Shown: positions 26,314 to 35,397, counted from the stretch's first letter. The stretch: 64,000 nt of DNA from JAYQKL01 sp049890195 (GCA_049890195.1 JBMHBY010000003.1:124001-188000), one strand, 5' to 3'. Numbers and translations are program-made. The notes: generated by a model from the sequence alone, not told the origin.

Positions 26314-26922
26314 ACCCCGCACGGCGAAGTGAAAGTTTCTGTCCCATCAGTTTTAGAAATGAAAACAGATACTCATGATCAGATTAGTGCGGAGATAGAA
26401 ACTAGAGAGTCACACAAAATGCAGGCTCTGATATCAAAAATCGGATTCGAAATGAATTTGGATGTCTGGGTTCCTAAGCCTGATAAGGAACGCGTTAAAA
26501 TAGCACTTGAAGACAGCTATAAAGATAAGTTTTTAAATAAGCTTCCAGCTAATTTTGATGAATCAACCAACAAGACAATCGAAAATATTGATGTTTTGTG
26601 GGTGCAAAGAAGATCAATCTTGAATGCTTTTGAAGTGGAACATACGACAAGTATTTATTCTGGCCTACTCAGACTGGGAGATTTATTGGCAGCGCAACCA
26701 AATATAATGATAAAGACTCATATTGTTGCCCCTTACGAAAAAAAAGAAAAAGTTAAATCACAAATTCTGAGGCCTATTTTTAGCACACTGGATGGCGGCC
26801 CTATGTATGAACGTTGTTCATTTTTGTCTTACAAAGACCTCCATGACATTATTGAAATTGACCACCTAAGCAGAATGCGGTCCGATATCTTGGAGGATTA
26901 TGAGGAATACTTTGAAGATTAA
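26314..26922 (+). CDS. PD-(D/E)XK-like restriction nuclease domain, C-terminal half of a split gene
   Basis: Open frame directly after the TAA of the EVE half, in the same phase. The first possible start codons are GTG at 26329 (198 aa) and ATG at 26359; neither has a good ribosome-binding site. It carries a PD-(D/E)XK-like core: helix ESHKMQALISKIG, then NIDVLWV (metal-binding Asp), then AFEVEHTTSIYSGLLR (Glu-x-Glu in place of Glu-x-Lys), then LGDLLAAQPN and KTHIVAP. No other stop or frameshift is seen. AT-rich like the EVE half. Probably a modification-dependent or Type II-like nuclease. It may not be expressed if the stop is real. Confidence 0.65.
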   Translation, partial: TPHGEVKVSVPSVLEMKTDTHDQISAEIETRESHKMQALISKIGFEMNLDVWVPKPDKERVKIALEDSYKDKFLNKLPANFDESTNKTIENIDVLWVQRRSILNAFEVEHTTSIYSGLLRLGDLLAAQPNIMIKTHIVAPYEKKEKVKSQILRPIFSTLDGGPMYERCSFLSYKDLHDIIEIDHLSRMRSDILEDYEEYFED

Positions 26923-26936
26923 TCAAATATACCCCC

Positions 26937-28253
26937 CTACCCCCAATGCGCCTTGTGCGCTTTGGCGGCGGCGGCTTCAATCCGCATCTGCTTGACCATG
27001 GACGAAAACGGTTTGCCGCCGGTGGCGTCGGGCGCAAAGCCGTCGCCCATCACCCCGATCTGGCGGTAATACCAGTTCTGTTGCAGGGCCTGGTTGAGCA
27101 ACATGAACAGCTTGATTTTGGCGTCATGGCGCAGCGGCCCGAATTTCAGCGTCTTTTCAAACTGCGGCAACGCCGCCAAGGAGCCGTCCAGCAGCCCGTT
27201 CGGGCCGTCCGGCACGGCGCAGAGCGGGCGGCCAAGACCGACCACATCGCAGCCGCCGGAGCTGAGCGCGGCATCCATGCCGGCGCGGGTGCGGAAGCCG
27301 CCGGTCACCAGCAGCACCATGTCGCGGTCCTTGACCGCCTCGCGGATTTTGCCGGCATAATCAAGAAAATAAGCCTCGCGCGCAATCGTGCTTTCGCGCC
27401 GCGCCTCCAGCCGGTCGGGGTTCAGCGTGATCTCATCGGCGCCGATCAATGCCGGGCGCTCATAGGTGCCGCCGGAGATCTCGAGCAGGTCGAGCCCGGC
27501 ATCGGCCAGCCAGCCGGCGACCGTCACGGCGTCGCCCTCGGCAAACCCGCCCTTCTGGAAATCGGCGGAATTCATCTTGACCGCCACCGGAAAGTCCGGC
27601 CCGACGGCGGCGCGCACGGCGCCGACAATCTCCAGCAGCAGACGGGCGCGGTTCTCCAACGGCCCGCCCCAGCGGTCGGTGCGGGTGTTGATGTCGGGCG
27701 ACAGGAACTCCGACACCAGATAGCCATGCGCACCGTGAATCTGCACACCGGTGAAGCCGGTCTGCCTGGCGACGCCGGCGACATGGGCGAAGCGGGCGAT
27801 GACATCAAGGATCTCATCCTCGGTCATCGGGCGCGGCGTGCCGAACAGATTGCCCGGCATCTCCAGCCGGATGTCGCTCGGCCCGGCCGGGGTTTCATTG
27901 ATGGTGCGCGGCGTCTGGCGGCCGGCATGGGAAATCTGCATCCACAGATGCGTGCCGTTCTGCGTGCCGGCGCGGGCGTAGGCCTCCAGCGCGGCAAGCT
28001 GGTCGGGCGACTGCTCGCCGTCTATGATGACATTGCCCGGCGCCTCCAAATGGCGGTGGTCAATCTGCACATTGCCGGTCAGCAACAGCCCCGACCCACC
28101 CTTGGCCCAGCGGTCATAAAGCCTGACATGGCGGTCATTCGCCGCGCCGTCCGGCCCGGCCAGGCGTTCGGTCATGGCCGCCTTGCACAGGCGGTTTTTC
28201 AACACCGCGCCGCATGGCAACTTCAATTCGCTTGTGATGGATACGTCAGACAT
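26937..28253 (-). CDS. NADH:flavin oxidoreductase, Old Yellow Enzyme family
   Basis: 438 aa TIM-barrel FMN enzyme. The N-terminus has LPCGAVLKNRLCKAAMTE, with the OYE phosphate/flavin contacts. The active-site segment is QIHGAHGYLVSEFLSP, with NTRTDRWGG following, and FPVAVKMN and LVTGGFRT are present. It lacks the C-terminal FeS/FAD domains of 2,4-dienoyl-CoA reductase. Probable ene-reductase; substrate unknown. It borders the AT-rich insert on its 3' side and diverges from argG. Confidence 0.9.
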   Translation of the reverse strand: MSDVSITSELKLPCGAVLKNRLCKAAMTERLAGPDGAANDRHVRLYDRWAKGGSGLLLTGNVQIDHRHLEAPGNVIIDGEQSPDQLAALEAYARAGTQNGTHLWMQISHAGRQTPRTINETPAGPSDIRLEMPGNLFGTPRPMTEDEILDVIARFAHVAGVARQTGFTGVQIHGAHGYLVSEFLSPDINTRTDRWGGPLENRARLLLEIVGAVRAAVGPDFPVAVKMNSADFQKGGFAEGDAVTVAGWLADAGLDLLEISGGTYERPALIGADEITLNPDRLEARRESTIAREAYFLDYAGKIREAVKDRDMVLLVTGGFRTRAGMDAALSSGGCDVVGLGRPLCAVPDGPNGLLDGSLAALPQFEKTLKFGPLRHDAKIKLFMLLNQALQQNWYYRQIGVMGDGFAPDATGGKPFSSMVKQMRIEAAAAKAHKAHWG

Positions 28254-28309
28254 AACTCCCCCCTTGGTTACACGGGTAAACTAGGATGGATCCGCCCTTG
28301 AGACAAGGC

Positions 28310-28337
28310 TTGCACATTCACGCGTTTGGCGTATAAA
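28310..28337 (+). promoter_or_regulatory. Probable sigma-70 promoter of argG
   Basis: -35 TTGCAC (28310-28315), a 16-base spacer, -10 TATAAA (28332-28337), about 50 bases before the start codon. Confidence 0.55.
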
Positions 28338-28389
28338 ACCGGAAAGAGGCGCCGACACAGGCGGCGCGCCACACATGCGGATTAATGAC

Positions 28390-29604
28390 ATGACGGACAA
28401 AAAAGACATCAACAAGGTTGTGCTGGCCTATTCCGGCGGTCTTGACACCTCGATCATCCTGAAATGGCTGCAGGAGGAATATGACTGCGAGGTGGTCACC
28501 TTCACGGCCGATCTTGGCCAGGGGGAGGAACTGGAACCGGCGCGGCAAAAGGCCGAGATGCTCGGCATCAAGGAGATTTTCATCGAGGATCTGCGTGAGG
28601 AGTTTGTCCGCGACTATGTGTTCCCGATGTTCCGCGCCAATGCGCTCTATGAGGGCGTGTATCTGCTCGGCACCTCCATCGCCCGGCCCCTGATCGCCAA
28701 ACGGCAGGTCGAGATCGCCGCCGAGACCGGCGCCCAGGCCGTCTGCCACGGCGCCACCGGCAAAGGCAATGACCAGGTGCGCTTTGAGCTTGGCTATTAT
28801 GCCTGCAACCCCGGCATTCATGTCATTGCGCCGTGGCGCGAATGGGACTTGAACAGCCGCGAAAAGCTGATCGCCTATGCCGAGAAGAACCAGATTCCGG
28901 TGCCGAAGGACAAGCGCGGCGAAGCGCCGTTCTCGGTTGACGCCAACCTGCTGCACACCTCAAGCGAGGGCAAGGTGCTGGAGGACCCGGCCGAGCCGTG
29001 CCCGGAATTCGTCTATCAGCGCACGGTTTCGGCCGAGGACGCCCCCGACGCGCCGACCTTCATCGAGGTCGGCTTCAAGGGCGGCGACGCTGTGTCAATT
29101 GACGGTGAGGACATGTCGCCGGCCACACTTCTGGCCAAACTGAATGAGCTTGGCGGCGCCAACGGCATTGGCCGGCTGGATCTGGTCGAGAACCGGTTTG
29201 TCGGCATGAAATCCCGCGGCGTTTATGAAACCCCGGGCGGCACGGTGCTGCTGGCGGCGCATCGCGGCATGGAGAGCATCACACTTGACCGCGGCGCCAT
29301 GCACCTCAAGGACGAGCTGATGCCGCGCTATGCCGAGCTGATCTATAACGGTTTCTGGTTCTCCCCGGAACGGGAGATGCTGCAGGCCGCCATCGACGCC
29401 AGCCAGTATCATGTGACCGGCTCGGTGACGCTGAAACTGTATAAGGGTGCGGCCACCGTTGTGGCGCGCAAATCGGATTATTCCCTGTATTCCGAAGAGC
29501 ATGTGACCTTTGAGGAGGATGCGGTCTATGACCAGCAGGACGCCGAGGGGTTCATCAAGCTGAACGCCCTGCGCCTGAAGCTGTTGGGCCGCCAACGCGG
29601 TTGA
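28390..29604 (+). CDS. argG: Argininosuccinate synthase
   Basis: Joins citrulline and aspartate with ATP in arginine synthesis, cytosolic. 404 aa from the ATG at 28390; an ATG at 28375 would add five residues. The N-terminal PP-loop is AYSGGLDTSI. FTADLGQGEE, GATGKGNDQVRFE and the conserved C-terminal YSLYSEEHVTFEED region are present. Full length for type 1. It is monocistronic, with folD convergent three bases away. Confidence 0.97.
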   Translation: MTDKKDINKVVLAYSGGLDTSIILKWLQEEYDCEVVTFTADLGQGEELEPARQKAEMLGIKEIFIEDLREEFVRDYVFPMFRANALYEGVYLLGTSIARPLIAKRQVEIAAETGAQAVCHGATGKGNDQVRFELGYYACNPGIHVIAPWREWDLNSREKLIAYAEKNQIPVPKDKRGEAPFSVDANLLHTSSEGKVLEDPAEPCPEFVYQRTVSAEDAPDAPTFIEVGFKGGDAVSIDGEDMSPATLLAKLNELGGANGIGRLDLVENRFVGMKSRGVYETPGGTVLLAAHRGMESITLDRGAMHLKDELMPRYAELIYNGFWFSPEREMLQAAIDASQYHVTGSVTLKLYKGAATVVARKSDYSLYSEEHVTFEEDAVYDQQDAEGFIKLNALRLKLLGRQRG

Positions 29605-29607
29605 TCT

Positions 29608-30516
29608 CTAAACGTCAATCTCCGGCACACCGGCCTGGCGGCAGGCGGCGGTCAGTGTGTTGCGCAGCAGGCAGGCAATGGTCATCGGCCCGACCCCGCC
29701 CGGCACCGGCGTAATCTGCGCCGCCACCTCGCAGGCTTGCGCAAAGGCAACGTCCCCGACCAGTCTGGTCTTGACCCGGCCGGTGTCATCCAGCCCCTTT
29801 TCCGGTGCGTCAATGCGGTTGATGCCGACATCAATGACACAGGCGCCGGGCTTTACCCAGTCGCCCTTGACAAGCTCGGGGATGCCGACGGCGGCAATCA
29901 GAATGTCGGCGCTGCGGCACATGGCGGCCAGATCCTGTGTGCGCGAATGGGCGATGGTGACTGTGCAGTTTTCCTTCAAAAGCAGCTGCGCCACCGGTTT
30001 GCCGACCAGGTTGGAGCGGCCGATGACGACGGCGTGTTTGCCGGTCAAATCACCCAGGGTCTGCTTGGCAAGAATGACGCTGCCGAGCGGCGTGCAGGGT
30101 GTCAGGGCCGGCAGACCGGAGGCGAGCCGCCCCGCATTGATCGGATGCAGGCCGTCCACATCCTTGTCCGGGCTGATGGTGTCAATCACGACCTGCTGGG
30201 AAATCTGCTCAGGCACCGGAAACTGCACCAATATGCCGTGAACATCAGGGTTTTCGTTCAGCTCCTGCACCTTGTCGAGCAGGGTCTGCTCAGATGTGTC
30301 GGCGGGCAGACGGAACTCCAGGGAGTTCATGCCGGCCTCTTTTGTCGCTATGCCCTTGTTGCGGACATAAACCTGGCTGGCGGCATCCTCACCGACCAGC
30401 ACCACCGCCAGACCGGGGGTCAAATTGTGCCCGGACTGCAATTGTGAAACCGCCGCCGCGATTCGGCTGCGCAGCTCCGCAGCGACAGCTTTGCCGTCTA
30501 TGATTTGTGCTGACAC
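29608..30516 (-). CDS. folD: Methylenetetrahydrofolate dehydrogenase / cyclohydrolase FolD
   Basis: Bifunctional enzyme of one-carbon metabolism. 302 aa. Catalytic-region motifs are SQVYVRNKGIATKEAGM, PDKDVDGLHPINAG and GRSNLVGKPVAQLL, with the NADP-binding fold and PVPGGVGPMT at the end. Its upstream neighbour yggT lies 25 bases away in the same direction, so the two may be co-transcribed. Confidence 0.97.
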   Translation of the reverse strand: MSAQIIDGKAVAAELRSRIAAAVSQLQSGHNLTPGLAVVLVGEDAASQVYVRNKGIATKEAGMNSLEFRLPADTSEQTLLDKVQELNENPDVHGILVQFPVPEQISQQVVIDTISPDKDVDGLHPINAGRLASGLPALTPCTPLGSVILAKQTLGDLTGKHAVVIGRSNLVGKPVAQLLLKENCTVTIAHSRTQDLAAMCRSADILIAAVGIPELVKGDWVKPGACVIDVGINRIDAPEKGLDDTGRVKTRLVGDVAFAQACEVAAQITPVPGGVGPMTIACLLRNTLTAACRQAGVPEIDV

Positions 30517-30541
30517 AATCCTCGACCTTTCATAAGCTTCT

Positions 30542-30826
30542 TCAGCCCAACGTCTCCCACATCAGGTTGCGCAGGAATGTGAGGGCAAAAATGATGACAA
30601 TCGGGGACAGATCCAGTCCGCCGATCGGCGGAATAAGCTGGCGCACCTGCCTGTAGGCCGGCTCAGTCAGCCGATTGATGACATGAGACAGATTATAGAC
30701 GAAGCGGTTGCGGATGTTGACGACATTAAAGCTGATCAGCCATGACATAATGACGCTGGCAATCACCACCCAGATATAAAGTTCGATGATCTGGGAAATC
30801 AGGATCAATAAGGATTGCATAATCAC
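30542..30826 (-). CDS. YggT family membrane protein
   Basis: 94 aa with two hydrophobic segments: an N-terminal IIELYIWVVIASVIMSWLI and a C-terminal LSPIVIIFALTFLRNLM. Between them is the YggT motif NRLTEPAYRQVRQLIPPIGG. Inner membrane; role uncertain, linked in other bacteria to envelope integrity. It is upstream of folD, as in several alphaproteobacteria. Confidence 0.92.
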   Translation of the reverse strand: MIMQSLLILISQIIELYIWVVIASVIMSWLISFNVVNIRNRFVYNLSHVINRLTEPAYRQVRQLIPPIGGLDLSPIVIIFALTFLRNLMWETLG

Positions 30827-31044
30827 CTCCGTCTGAGCCTTTAGGTTTATGCCGTTCGGCGGCGTGTTTCAAGTCAAGATGTGACATATCCGGCACAGCC
30901 TGGGACAGGCCGGGAACCGGGATAAGTTTTGCCTTAATGTTTTCATATTGTTGGTTTATAGATTGCGCATCAAACCGGACGGGAATTCGATTTTGCGTGT
31001 TTGTCCCGCCTGACCCTAAATCAAATCAACCTTATGGAAAAACC

Positions 31045-32154
31045 ATGAAACACCGAATTTCCACCCACATCCCCGCCCTCTTTCTGGCCGGGCTCATGCC
31101 TCTGCACGCCCTCGCCGGTGAACCCGGACAAAATGATGAAGGCGGCTACAGCCTGGAAAGCGCCGCAGAATATACGCGCCAGCTGGAACAAGACCACCGC
31201 CATCATGACCATCACAACCACCACGGGTCACATGGGCGCCCTGCCGGTCATGCCGACCATGACGGCGTGCATTTTTCGCTGAACATCATGCAGGGGGAAA
31301 TGCGCGGATCGAAAATCGGTCAAGACGACGTCTCAGACGCACAGATTTTATCTGTGGCCAACGGCAATGGCGGCATGTTCAATCAGCTGCGTCTCGTGCC
31401 GCAGGAGATGACCACGACCAAATATATGTTCGGCGCCATGACGCGGCTTTCCGGCGGCAGCCATGTAATGCTGATGGTGCCCTATGTCGAAAAGGAAATG
31501 AAACTGCGAACCTATAATGGCGGCGGTGTGCATATCGGCAACTTCACAACCAACACGAGCGGCATTGGTGATGCGGCCATCAGCCTTGCCAAACCCCTAT
31601 CGAACGCCAATGCCGGCAATTGGGTGATGGGCGCCAAACTGAGCATCCCGACGGGATCCATCAAGGAAAAGGACCAAGTGTATGCGCCAACCGGCATGTG
31701 GATGCAGGCCCGCCTGCCCTACGCCATGCAGATAGGCACCGGGACGTTGGATATCACACCCAGCCTGCAAGGTGAATTTGACGCCGGTGACTGGAAGGTT
31801 CTGACCGGCTTTTCCTTTACGGCGCGGCTCGGCCGCAATTCCGAAGGTTACACCCATGGCGATGAGGTCAATCTCTCATTGGGTGTCGCCCGCACTTTTG
31901 ACGACATCAAAACCGGCCTGAGGCTGGATCTGAAATCGGCCGGAAGAATCAGCGGCAAGGATGAGCTGATATCGGCTCCGGTTCAGTCGGCGCAGACCGG
32001 GTTCTATGGCGGGCAACGCGCAAGCCTGACCGCAGATGTCAAAATCGGAAGAACATTCGGGGCATTCGTGACGATTCCGGTTCATGAGGATCTGAACGGC
32101 CCGCAAATGAGCCTCGACAACATGATCGGGATCAGCGCCAAATTCAGCCTCTAG
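31045..32154 (+). CDS. Outer-membrane beta-barrel transporter-like protein with His-rich N-terminus
   Basis: 369 aa. A signal peptide (about 1-25, ending LHALAGE) is followed by a linker with a His-rich stretch (DHRHHDHHNHHGSHGR) likely to bind metal ions. The rest shows alternating beta-barrel-like sequence, ending in the outer-membrane-type C-terminal phenylalanine pair motif (KFSL). GIGDAAISLAKPL resembles the transporter family grouped with phenol-degradation MetA. The start at 31045 is set by the signal peptide. Substrate unknown. The stop overlaps the convergent hemY stop through a shared CTAG. Confidence 0.7.
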   Translation: MKHRISTHIPALFLAGLMPLHALAGEPGQNDEGGYSLESAAEYTRQLEQDHRHHDHHNHHGSHGRPAGHADHDGVHFSLNIMQGEMRGSKIGQDDVSDAQILSVANGNGGMFNQLRLVPQEMTTTKYMFGAMTRLSGGSHVMLMVPYVEKEMKLRTYNGGGVHIGNFTTNTSGIGDAAISLAKPLSNANAGNWVMGAKLSIPTGSIKEKDQVYAPTGMWMQARLPYAMQIGTGTLDITPSLQGEFDAGDWKVLTGFSFTARLGRNSEGYTHGDEVNLSLGVARTFDDIKTGLRLDLKSAGRISGKDELISAPVQSAQTGFYGGQRASLTADVKIGRTFGAFVTIPVHEDLNGPQMSLDNMIGISAKFSL

Positions 32155-33530
32155 GGGGTGTGCAGCGTAACCTGCGTCCCGTTCCCTGCAAGTGCTGGGA
32201 CCGGTGTGCTGTCCTGCCATTCATAGGCATCAAAGGCGCCGGTCTGCGCGCAGACCGGCCGCCAGTTCCCGCGCGCACCGGCCGGGCTGACCCAGGCCGG
32301 CTCCAACGGCGCCGACAAGGCTTTGTCGAGCCATTGCCTGGCGGCGGCCTCATCTGCATTCTCACCGCTTTCAAGATCAGCCATCAGACGGTGGTAACGC
32401 CGGTCCAGCCGACCAGGATCGTGCTGGGCCGGCAATTCATTTTCCAATGTGACTCGGGCCAAGCTCCATCTTTTGGCGGTGATGGCCGCCTGAGCCAGCG
32501 CCAACAGGCTTTCCGCATGCTGATGACGGGGGGCCACCAGTTTTTGCACTGCCTTGAGTTTTTGCACAGCGGACCGACCCGGATAAAGCTCCTGATAAGC
32601 GGCGACAAGTTCGGGATGCGGCTGACGTTTCCAGGCTTTTTCAATCTGAGCGGCAAGCTTTCTTTTATGGGCGGCCCCGGCGCCGGCAAGCAAACCGGCC
32701 GCCAGCCTGTAGCCCGGGACAAAATCCGGAGCGAGCTTCAGCGCCTGTGCCATATGTTTGATTGCTTTTTGCCTGTCTTCCGGCCGTTTGCTCTGTGCAA
32801 GCGCTTCCGCCTCGGACGCCAGCAGGACCGCCAGTCGGCGGTTGTGCGCCGCTTTTTCAACAAATCCGGCACGGCTCAACTGCTTCAGCCAATGCCGGGC
32901 CTTGCCCCAATCCGCATGTTGGGCTTCGAGACGGAACATCGCCTCTATTGCCCAGTCGGTTTTGGAGTCCCAATCCAGCGCCCGGGCGGCATGCGTGCGG
33001 ACATCTTGGGCGCTGCCGCGCTCAACGGCCAGTCTCAGCAAACCGCGCAGACCCATAATGCCAGCCTGCTTGTCCCCATGACCGGTGGAGCGGTCCACCA
33101 TGCGCCGGTAATAGCTTTCCTCCTCTGCGTAATCCCCGTTCAAGCGAGCGGCCTGGGCCGACAGCATCAAAGACAGGCCGGCATCCGGCAGGGCGCGCCG
33201 GGCTTTCAAGGCAGCTTGCCCGGCCTCATGCGCCCGCCCGTCAGACAACGCCATCAGCCCCACGGCCACGGCATCGGTCGTTTCCTTTTGCAGTCGGGCG
33301 CGCCGGGCCTGGCGGTGGCGGTCAGGCCAGCTGACCAGCCAGCGCAGCATCAAGGTGAACTGCACCGCGGCGAACATCATAACCACAAGGGCCAGCAAAA
33401 ACAGGGCAATCGGCGCCTGCACCTCATAACCCTGCCAGACGAAAGTTGCAGACCCCGGATGACGCCCGACCCAAACGGCGGCCAAGCCGACCAGTGTCAA
33501 CAGGCCGAGTGTCAGCAACAGCCGCCTCAT
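32151..33530 (-). CDS. hemY: HemY-like TPR membrane protein of the heme operon
   Basis: 459 aa. Two N-terminal spans (about 4-21 and 41-66) precede TPR-like helical repeats, as in the HemY N-domain family (not protoporphyrinogen oxidase). Function in heme synthesis is inferred from neighbourhood only. It overlaps the mitofilin-like gene by four bases and closes the leftward hemC-hemD-mitofilin-hemY run. The proline-rich C-terminus ends at the shared CTAG. Confidence 0.85.
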   Translation of the reverse strand: MRRLLLTLGLLTLVGLAAVWVGRHPGSATFVWQGYEVQAPIALFLLALVVMMFAAVQFTLMLRWLVSWPDRHRQARRARLQKETTDAVAVGLMALSDGRAHEAGQAALKARRALPDAGLSLMLSAQAARLNGDYAEEESYYRRMVDRSTGHGDKQAGIMGLRGLLRLAVERGSAQDVRTHAARALDWDSKTDWAIEAMFRLEAQHADWGKARHWLKQLSRAGFVEKAAHNRRLAVLLASEAEALAQSKRPEDRQKAIKHMAQALKLAPDFVPGYRLAAGLLAGAGAAHKRKLAAQIEKAWKRQPHPELVAAYQELYPGRSAVQKLKAVQKLVAPRHQHAESLLALAQAAITAKRWSLARVTLENELPAQHDPGRLDRRYHRLMADLESGENADEAAARQWLDKALSAPLEPAWVSPAGARGNWRPVCAQTGAFDAYEWQDSTPVPALAGNGTQVTLHTP

Positions 33531-34594
33531 GGCCGGGTCTCCGTCAGATTAAGGGTGCTGATCTGCGCGGAAAGGTCGGTCATCAGACGGTCTGCGGCGA
33601 CATGGGCGGCCACAGCCTTTGACCAGTCCGCCAAGTCCGTCTGCACACCCTCAGGCAATGTGGCCAGCAGTTCCAGTGTCTTTGGATATGCGCCCGGCGC
33701 TCCGGTACGAAGCAGCCCCTCCATCCGCAGCAAAACGGCGCGGGCATCCGTCCCCTCAACATCGTCAAGCCGCCGGATGCGCAACACCGCAGAGAAATCT
33801 GCCAGCAGGCGGGCCCAGAACCCCTCGGCATCAGTGCGGCGCAGCGCCGCCAAAAGCTGCGGCACCAGACCGAGAAATTCCTGATTGATGGTTTCCCGGC
33901 GCGGCAGTCCGGTTTCGGCATAAGGGGCAAGCGCGGACGACATTTGCCCAACTTGTTCGGGGAATTCACGCCTGACTGCTGCCAGCTCCAGTGAAAAAGG
34001 GCGGCCGGTCTGAAGCGCTTGCGACAAATTGGACAACAAGGCCGGCCGCAGCAAAGACCTCTGTGTCGGCTGGCCGGCCCCCTGATCACGCAGGCGTGCC
34101 GCAAGACCGGCATGGGCGGTTTCCAGCTCTGTCAGCCGCGCCGCAAAACCGGCCGCAGCCTCATCCGCCGCCTCCAGCCGCGACAGCGTGGCCGCATGCG
34201 GGCCGTCCGCCGCCTTCATCCCCTCCTCAAGACCGGACAGGCGCGCTTCACTCTCAACAATCAAGGCGAGCGCCGCCGCCACCCGCTCCTCCTGGCGTTC
34301 CAGCACAACAAGCCGGGCTTGCACATCCTCAAGCAAGCGGGCGGTTTTCTTGCTGTCCCCGGCCAGCATGTAATGATACAGGGCAGCGAAAACCGCAGCC
34401 CCCGCCAGCGCCCCGCTCAACAGACCGGCGCCAAGACCCGCCGCCAAAGCGCGGCCTTTGCCGGCTTGCATGTCGATGATCGGCGGGGGCGGACCGGCCT
34501 GGTCGTCTCCACGCGGCGCCGCTTCGGCCGGCCCGTCGGATTTGTCCGGTGTCAATATTTCAGGTTTTTTGCGCCTGCCGCCCTTTTGTGTCAT
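33527..34594 (-). CDS. Mitofilin/Mic60-like inner membrane protein
   Basis: 355 aa. Basic and proline-rich N-terminus, one transmembrane segment (about 51-77, rich in Gly/Ala), a long helical, coiled-coil-like region (about 80-175) and a C-terminal helical domain (LLATLPEGVQTDLADW). This layout and the place between hemD and hemY match the alphaproteobacterial COG4223 proteins known as homologues of mitochondrial Mic60, which shape inner membranes. Sequence conservation is weak, so the call rests on architecture plus position. Confidence 0.72.
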   Translation of the reverse strand: MTQKGGRRKKPEILTPDKSDGPAEAAPRGDDQAGPPPPIIDMQAGKGRALAAGLGAGLLSGALAGAAVFAALYHYMLAGDSKKTARLLEDVQARLVVLERQEERVAAALALIVESEARLSGLEEGMKAADGPHAATLSRLEAADEAAAGFAARLTELETAHAGLAARLRDQGAGQPTQRSLLRPALLSNLSQALQTGRPFSLELAAVRREFPEQVGQMSSALAPYAETGLPRRETINQEFLGLVPQLLAALRRTDAEGFWARLLADFSAVLRIRRLDDVEGTDARAVLLRMEGLLRTGAPGAYPKTLELLATLPEGVQTDLADWSKAVAAHVAADRLMTDLSAQISTLNLTETRP

Positions 34595-34662
34595 GCCGCC
34601 TGTCCGGAGCTGATATGTCTGTTGACAGAATAAACCGATTTGAGGCCGTTCTGGAACGGCTT

Positions 34663-35394
34663 TTATCCCCCGCCCGCCGCTTCCTGACCGGAGACCAGCA
34701 AGTCAAGCAGCGCGGTTTCGGTCGGGACATCCGCCACACGACAGGTTTCATACCCCTGCGCGTGCAGGGTTTGTGCCACGGCAGCAGACAGACAGAAAAA
34801 GGTTTTTGATGCCATCCGGTCAGCCAGCTGTTCCTGCGCCATCAAGCGGCAGAATATCTGTGCACTCCTTTTGGAATAGAGCAGGACGGCATCAATCTCA
34901 TCCTGCGCAATGGCTGTGCCAATGTCCTGCGGCATATCGGTGCCGGCCACAGCGGCATAAAGCGGAATATTCAGTGCCGTCAGGCCTTGTGCCGTCAGGG
35001 CACCGCACAAATCCCCGGCCAGATCACGACCGGACAGATGCAGGATCCGGCCGCTTGGTGCCGTCCGGCCGATCAAGGCCGCCAGTGACGCCACATCACC
35101 GTCCGCTGCCTGTGCCGGGAAACCGGCCTGCCGGCAGGCCTCCAATGTCGCCGGGCCGACCGCAAATGATGCCCGTGCCGGCAGTGCAGCCGCCACAGCA
35201 GCCCGCACACCATTGGCACTGGTGAAGGCGTAAAGGTCATCCGCCTGCACGCTCAGGTCTTTCGGGGCCGGACGGTTTTGTATTGCAATCAGCGGCCAGA
35301 GGCGCGGGGTGTATCCCAAGTTTGACAGTTTTTGCGCCAACGGGCCGGCATCCTTTTCCGGACGGGTGATCAAAATGGATGTGATGAGGGCCAT
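34663..35394 (-). CDS. hemD: Uroporphyrinogen-III synthase
   Basis: Cyclises hydroxymethylbilane with D-ring inversion. 243 aa, bilobed family with low sequence conservation. It starts ILITRPEKDAGPLAQKL and contains LYAFTSANGVRA, AVGPATLEACRQAGF, ILHLSGRDLAGDL and DAVLLYSKRSAQIF, all HemD hallmarks. It starts three bases after hemC stops, in one operon. Confidence 0.92.
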   Translation of the reverse strand: MALITSILITRPEKDAGPLAQKLSNLGYTPRLWPLIAIQNRPAPKDLSVQADDLYAFTSANGVRAAVAAALPARASFAVGPATLEACRQAGFPAQAADGDVASLAALIGRTAPSGRILHLSGRDLAGDLCGALTAQGLTALNIPLYAAVAGTDMPQDIGTAIAQDEIDAVLLYSKRSAQIFCRLMAQEQLADRMASKTFFCLSAAVAQTLHAQGYETCRVADVPTETALLDLLVSGQEAAGGG

Positions 35395-35397
35395 ATC

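Noticed and set aside
26946..28301. A 451-codon open frame antisense to the Old Yellow Enzyme gene
   Set aside because: Same codon-bias shadow effect; the sense protein has the full flavoenzyme signature.
32150..32155. Convergent stop codons of the barrel gene and hemY sharing CTAG
   Set aside because: Real, but a common result of compact convergent genes; no regulatory meaning is implied.
32160..33884. A 574-codon open frame antisense to hemY and the mitofilin-like gene
   Set aside because: Composition is typical of an antisense frame and it crosses two real gene boundaries.
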